DNA from: Clostridiales bacterium
Lineage (GTDB): Bacteria; Bacillota; Clostridia; Christensenellales; Aristaeellaceae
NCBI GenBank assembly: GCA_015056085.1
Contig: SVHA01000002.1
Location: 62,001 to 126,000 of the forward strand
Reading direction: 5' to 3'
DNA: 64,000 bases
Shown: positions 61,798 to 64,000 of the stretch, piece after piece
Layout: each line of letters opens with the position of its first letter
Numbering within the stretch: the stretch's first letter is position 1
Notes under the pieces: model-generated
The model's database searches: none
Told to the model about the DNA's origin: nothing
What the model saw: the letters and a program-made list of their open reading frames with translations, nothing else
Program-made: the position numbers and the translations under genes

Positions 61798-62017
61798 GGT
61801 TGGATATCTGCGGGTCTGTGGTTGAAAGCCGATGCCAGTTGCAGGCAAAACGGTCCACGTAACCCGCTCAAAGCAGCGGTGAGCATGGTGCAGCTTAGAG
61901 GTAAGTCCGTCCGGGGCATCGACCCCGAGAGAAGTGCGTGAGGGCGCAGAGGCGTTGAGCTACCTTCCAGACGGCGAGTGTGGGGTCAAAAACCAGGTCA
62001 GCCGCAGGTATCCGGCC
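61798..62017 (+). ncRNA. Structured non-coding RNA, about 220 nt (possibly raiA-motif class)
   Basis: The ends 61798-61813 and 62002-62017 form a 16-bp helix with 13 Watson-Crick and three U-G pairs; on the other strand the three would be A-C mismatches, so the + strand is the transcript. Inside, at least four hairpins can be drawn: TGCC/GGCA near 61833-61847, CCGCT/AGCGG near 61863-61879, CGGGG/CCCCG near 61911-61927, and a longer-range CCGTC/GACGG pairing. No sizeable open frame has a ribosome-binding site. Size and complexity resemble the raiA-motif RNA of Firmicutes, but I could not verify the consensus and the usual raiA/comFC neighbours are absent. No terminator is obvious, and the 3' end abuts the antisense mutS2 end. 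Confidence 0.72.
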
Positions 62018-62036
62018 AAAGGGCAAAGCCCCCTGG

Positions 62037-64000
62037 TCACTTCAGTGTCACAACAGTCACGCCGCTTTCGCCTTCGCCATAAACGCCCAGGCGGAAGGAC
62101 CCCACGTGCATATGCCGCTTGAGATGCTGCTGAATGCCGCTGCGGAGAATGCCCGTGCCCTTGCCGTGGATGATGCTCACTTCGCCCATGCCGGCGAGAA
62201 TGGCCTCATCCAGATACTGATCCACGGCGCAGATGGCCTCTTCCAGGTTCATGCCCCGGACGTCGCACTCCATTTTGACCGTGCGGGTCATGGCGGCGGT
62301 GTGCATTCTGACGCTGGTCTGGGGCTGTACGGCGGGCTTTTCCCGCACCAGCCGCAGTTGACTGATGTGGGTCTTGAACTTCATAATGCCCGCCTGCAAT
62401 TGCACTTCGCCCTTGGCGTCAGGGGCGGAAAGCACCGTGCCCTGCTGCCCCAGCGTCAGGATGTTCACCTTGTCGCCGGGTTTGACCGTCTTGGGCGCAG
62501 CGCCGGTGTCGATTTTCTGGGTCAGCCCCTCGGTGAGACCGTCAATGCTGGTCTCAATGCGCTTTCGGATTTCATTGGTCTGCGTTTCGGGGGAGCGGGC
62601 CTCTTTTTTTATACGCTTGAGGTCGGCAATGATGGCGTCAGCCTCCCGGCGGGTCTGTTCCATCAGCCGGCGGGCGTCTTCCTTGGCTTTGCGCATGGCG
62701 GTCTCCCGCTTTTCTTCCATTTCCTTGCGGAGTTTTTCGGCTTCGTCCCTCAGGCGAATGGTCTCTGCGCTGGCCTGACGGGCGATTTCCCGCTCTCTTT
62801 CCGCCACCTGCCGGTGATATTCCGCATTGGCGATGACGTCCTCAAAGCGGATGGATTCGCCGGAGAGAAGTTCCTTGGCGGCGTCGATGAGGTTCTCCAT
62901 CAGGCCGAGTTTCCGGCTGATTTCAAAGGCGTTGGACTTACCCGGCACGCCGATGGACAGGCGATAGGTGGGGCGAAGGGTCTCCACGTCAAACTCTACC
63001 GAGGCGTTTTCCACGCCGGGCGTGGAGAGGGCGAAGGCTTTCAGTTCACTGTAATGGGTGGTCGCCAGCGTCCGCACACGGATGTGCAGGAGCCTGGTCA
63101 GGATGGCCTGCGCCAGCGCAGCGCCCTCGGTGGGGTCGGTGCCGGCGCCCAGTTCGTCAAACAGCACCAGATCGTGGGGCGTCACTTCCTGCATGATGCC
63201 CACAATGTTGGTCATGTGGCTGGAGAAGGTGGACAGGCTCTGCTCGATGGACTGCTCGTCGCCGATGTCGGCAAACACCTGCTCAAACACTGCCAGTTCC
63301 GTGCCCAGGTCAGCGGGAATCTGCAAGCCCGCCTGGGCCATCAGGGTGAACAGCCCCACGGTTTTGAGCGTCACCGTCTTGCCGCCGGTGTTGGGGCCGG
63401 TGATGATCAGCGACGTGAAATCCTGACCCATCCACAGGTTGGAAGGAACCACCTTGTCCGGGTCAATCAGCGGATGCCGCCCTCTGATGATGTTGATGCG
63501 GCCCTCTTTGTTGAGTTTGGGCGTCACGGCGAACATATCCCGGCTCAGAAGGCCCTTGGCGAAGATGAAATCCAGTTCCGCCAGTGCATCAATGGTCTCC
63601 GTTAAGGGCTGGGCGAAGGGAGCGATCTCCTGGGAGAGACCTTCCAGAATCCGCTGGATTTCCTGCTGCTCCTTCACTTCCCACTGGCGCAGTTCGTTGC
63701 CCATTTCCACAGCGGCCATGGGCTCAACGAACAGCGTGGCGCCGGAGGAAGACTGGTCATGCACCAGTCCCGGCACAGCACCCCGGTATTCCGCCTTCAC
63801 CGGCAGCACATAGCGGTCGCCGCGCACGGTGATGATGGGGTCCTGCAGATACTTCTGGAAAGCGGCGGAGCGGATCATCTGGTTGAGTTTTTCCTTGATG
63901 CGCTCGGTGGCGCCCCGCAGGTGGCGGCGGATGTTCATCAGTTCAGAGGACGCCCTGTCGGCGATTTCATCCTCGGACAGGATGGCGTCGGTGATGTCCC
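62037..64000 (-). CDS. mutS2: MutS2 family endonuclease/ATPase, 5' end cut by window
   Basis: 653 residues are visible; the frame is still open at base 64000, so about the first 130 residues of a roughly 780-aa protein are missing. Walker A GPNTGGKTVTLK, Walker B LVLFDELGAGTDPTEG, ATTHYSELK and the coiled-coil region (Lys/Glu/Arg-rich, about 380-480 of the visible part) are followed by a C-terminal Smr nuclease domain (DVRGMNLEEAICAVDQYLD, IIHGKGTGILRSGIQQHL). MutS2 acts in suppression of recombination and in rescue of collided ribosomes. Its stop codon lies within a CCTGGTCAC motif shared with the hairpin-array genes. Confidence 0.96.
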   Translation of the reverse strand, partial: DITDAILSEDEIADRASSELMNIRRHLRGATERIKEKLNQMIRSAAFQKYLQDPIITVRGDRYVLPVKAEYRGAVPGLVHDQSSSGATLFVEPMAAVEMGNELRQWEVKEQQEIQRILEGLSQEIAPFAQPLTETIDALAELDFIFAKGLLSRDMFAVTPKLNKEGRINIIRGRHPLIDPDKVVPSNLWMGQDFTSLIITGPNTGGKTVTLKTVGLFTLMAQAGLQIPADLGTELAVFEQVFADIGDEQSIEQSLSTFSSHMTNIVGIMQEVTPHDLVLFDELGAGTDPTEGAALAQAILTRLLHIRVRTLATTHYSELKAFALSTPGVENASVEFDVETLRPTYRLSIGVPGKSNAFEISRKLGLMENLIDAAKELLSGESIRFEDVIANAEYHRQVAEREREIARQASAETIRLRDEAEKLRKEMEEKRETAMRKAKEDARRLMEQTRREADAIIADLKRIKKEARSPETQTNEIRKRIETSIDGLTEGLTQKIDTGAAPKTVKPGDKVNILTLGQQGTVLSAPDAKGEVQLQAGIMKFKTHISQLRLVREKPAVQPQTSVRMHTAAMTRTVKMECDVRGMNLEEAICAVDQYLDEAILAGMGEVSIIHGKGTGILRSGIQQHLKRHMHVGSFRLGVYGEGESGVTVVTLK

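Noticed and set aside
61798-62017. Cobalamin riboswitch, RNase P RNA, tmRNA or 6S RNA
   Set aside because: No B12 box, no clear RNase P core beyond a GAGGTAAGTCC resemblance, no tRNA-like ends or tag frame, and no long single bubble helix as in 6S. The element also has no riboswitch-type target gene downstream in the same direction.

Overview
The window is a GC-rich chromosomal segment of an anaerobic, probably spore-forming member of the Bacillota, most likely class Clostridia and possibly gut-associated. The evidence is indirect. Ribosome-binding sites are strong AGGAGG type, promoters are sigma-A-like TTGACA-17-TATAAT, and the genes include a CotH-type kinase, an NfnAB-like electron-bifurcating pair, a TagGH-like exporter and a DUF3048 protein. 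No rRNA or tRNA was seen. The genus cannot be fixed from the sequence alone.

Left end (1-9.4 kb): the tail of an oligopeptide ABC importer (oppD partial; oppF with a charged insertion), a small membrane protein, a compact rhaB-rhaA-rhaD operon for L-rhamnose catabolism with its own promoter and terminators, and two cyclic-di-GMP signalling proteins (GAF-GGDEF-EAL and PAS-GGDEF).

Polysaccharide region 1 (9.4-27.4 kb, mostly + strand): a secreted CotH-family kinase, two secreted or anchored proteins, a BY-kinase-like ATPase and a Wzz-like co-polymerase, then glycosyltransferases, an EpsG/Wzy-like polymerase, a Wzx flippase, two acyltransferase-3 proteins, an acyl-adenylating ligase with its own acyl carrier protein, an SGNH hydrolase and a WbaP-like initiating sugar transferase. 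A phosphoesterase gene lies antisense in the middle. A divergent MBOAT plus DHHW/AlgX-like pair (27.5-30.1 kb) follows. Together these suggest a Wzx/Wzy-type exopolysaccharide that is heavily acylated by several routes.

Surface-protein block (30.2-37.3 kb): one secreted and three tandem lipoprotein paralogues of a DUF4185-like propeller family.

Polysaccharide region 2 (37.4-45.8 kb, - strand): fused GT8-GT2 and GT2-GT4 glycosyltransferases, UDP-glucose dehydrogenase, another GT2, and a two-gene ABC exporter. This is a separate, ABC-dependent polymer pathway.

Housekeeping part (46-64 kb): DUF3048 protein, exodeoxyribonuclease III, NfnB/NfnA, a phosphoesterase, a ParB-like/BMP fusion protein, a GtrB-like glycosyltransferase, TadA, an amidohydrolase, PurA, an XRE/S24-like regulator, an MFS transporter and MutS2 (cut by the window end).

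The most unusual non-coding content is also here. Two intergenic regions (53.2-53.8 kb and 58.8-59.8 kb) are built of short GC-rich hairpin modules whose stems differ but stay self-complementary, arranged as inverted, partly nested copies and ending in terminators. A roughly 220-nt structured RNA with its own promoter lies at 61.80-62.02 kb; its 16-bp closing helix has three G-U pairs that are only valid on the + strand.
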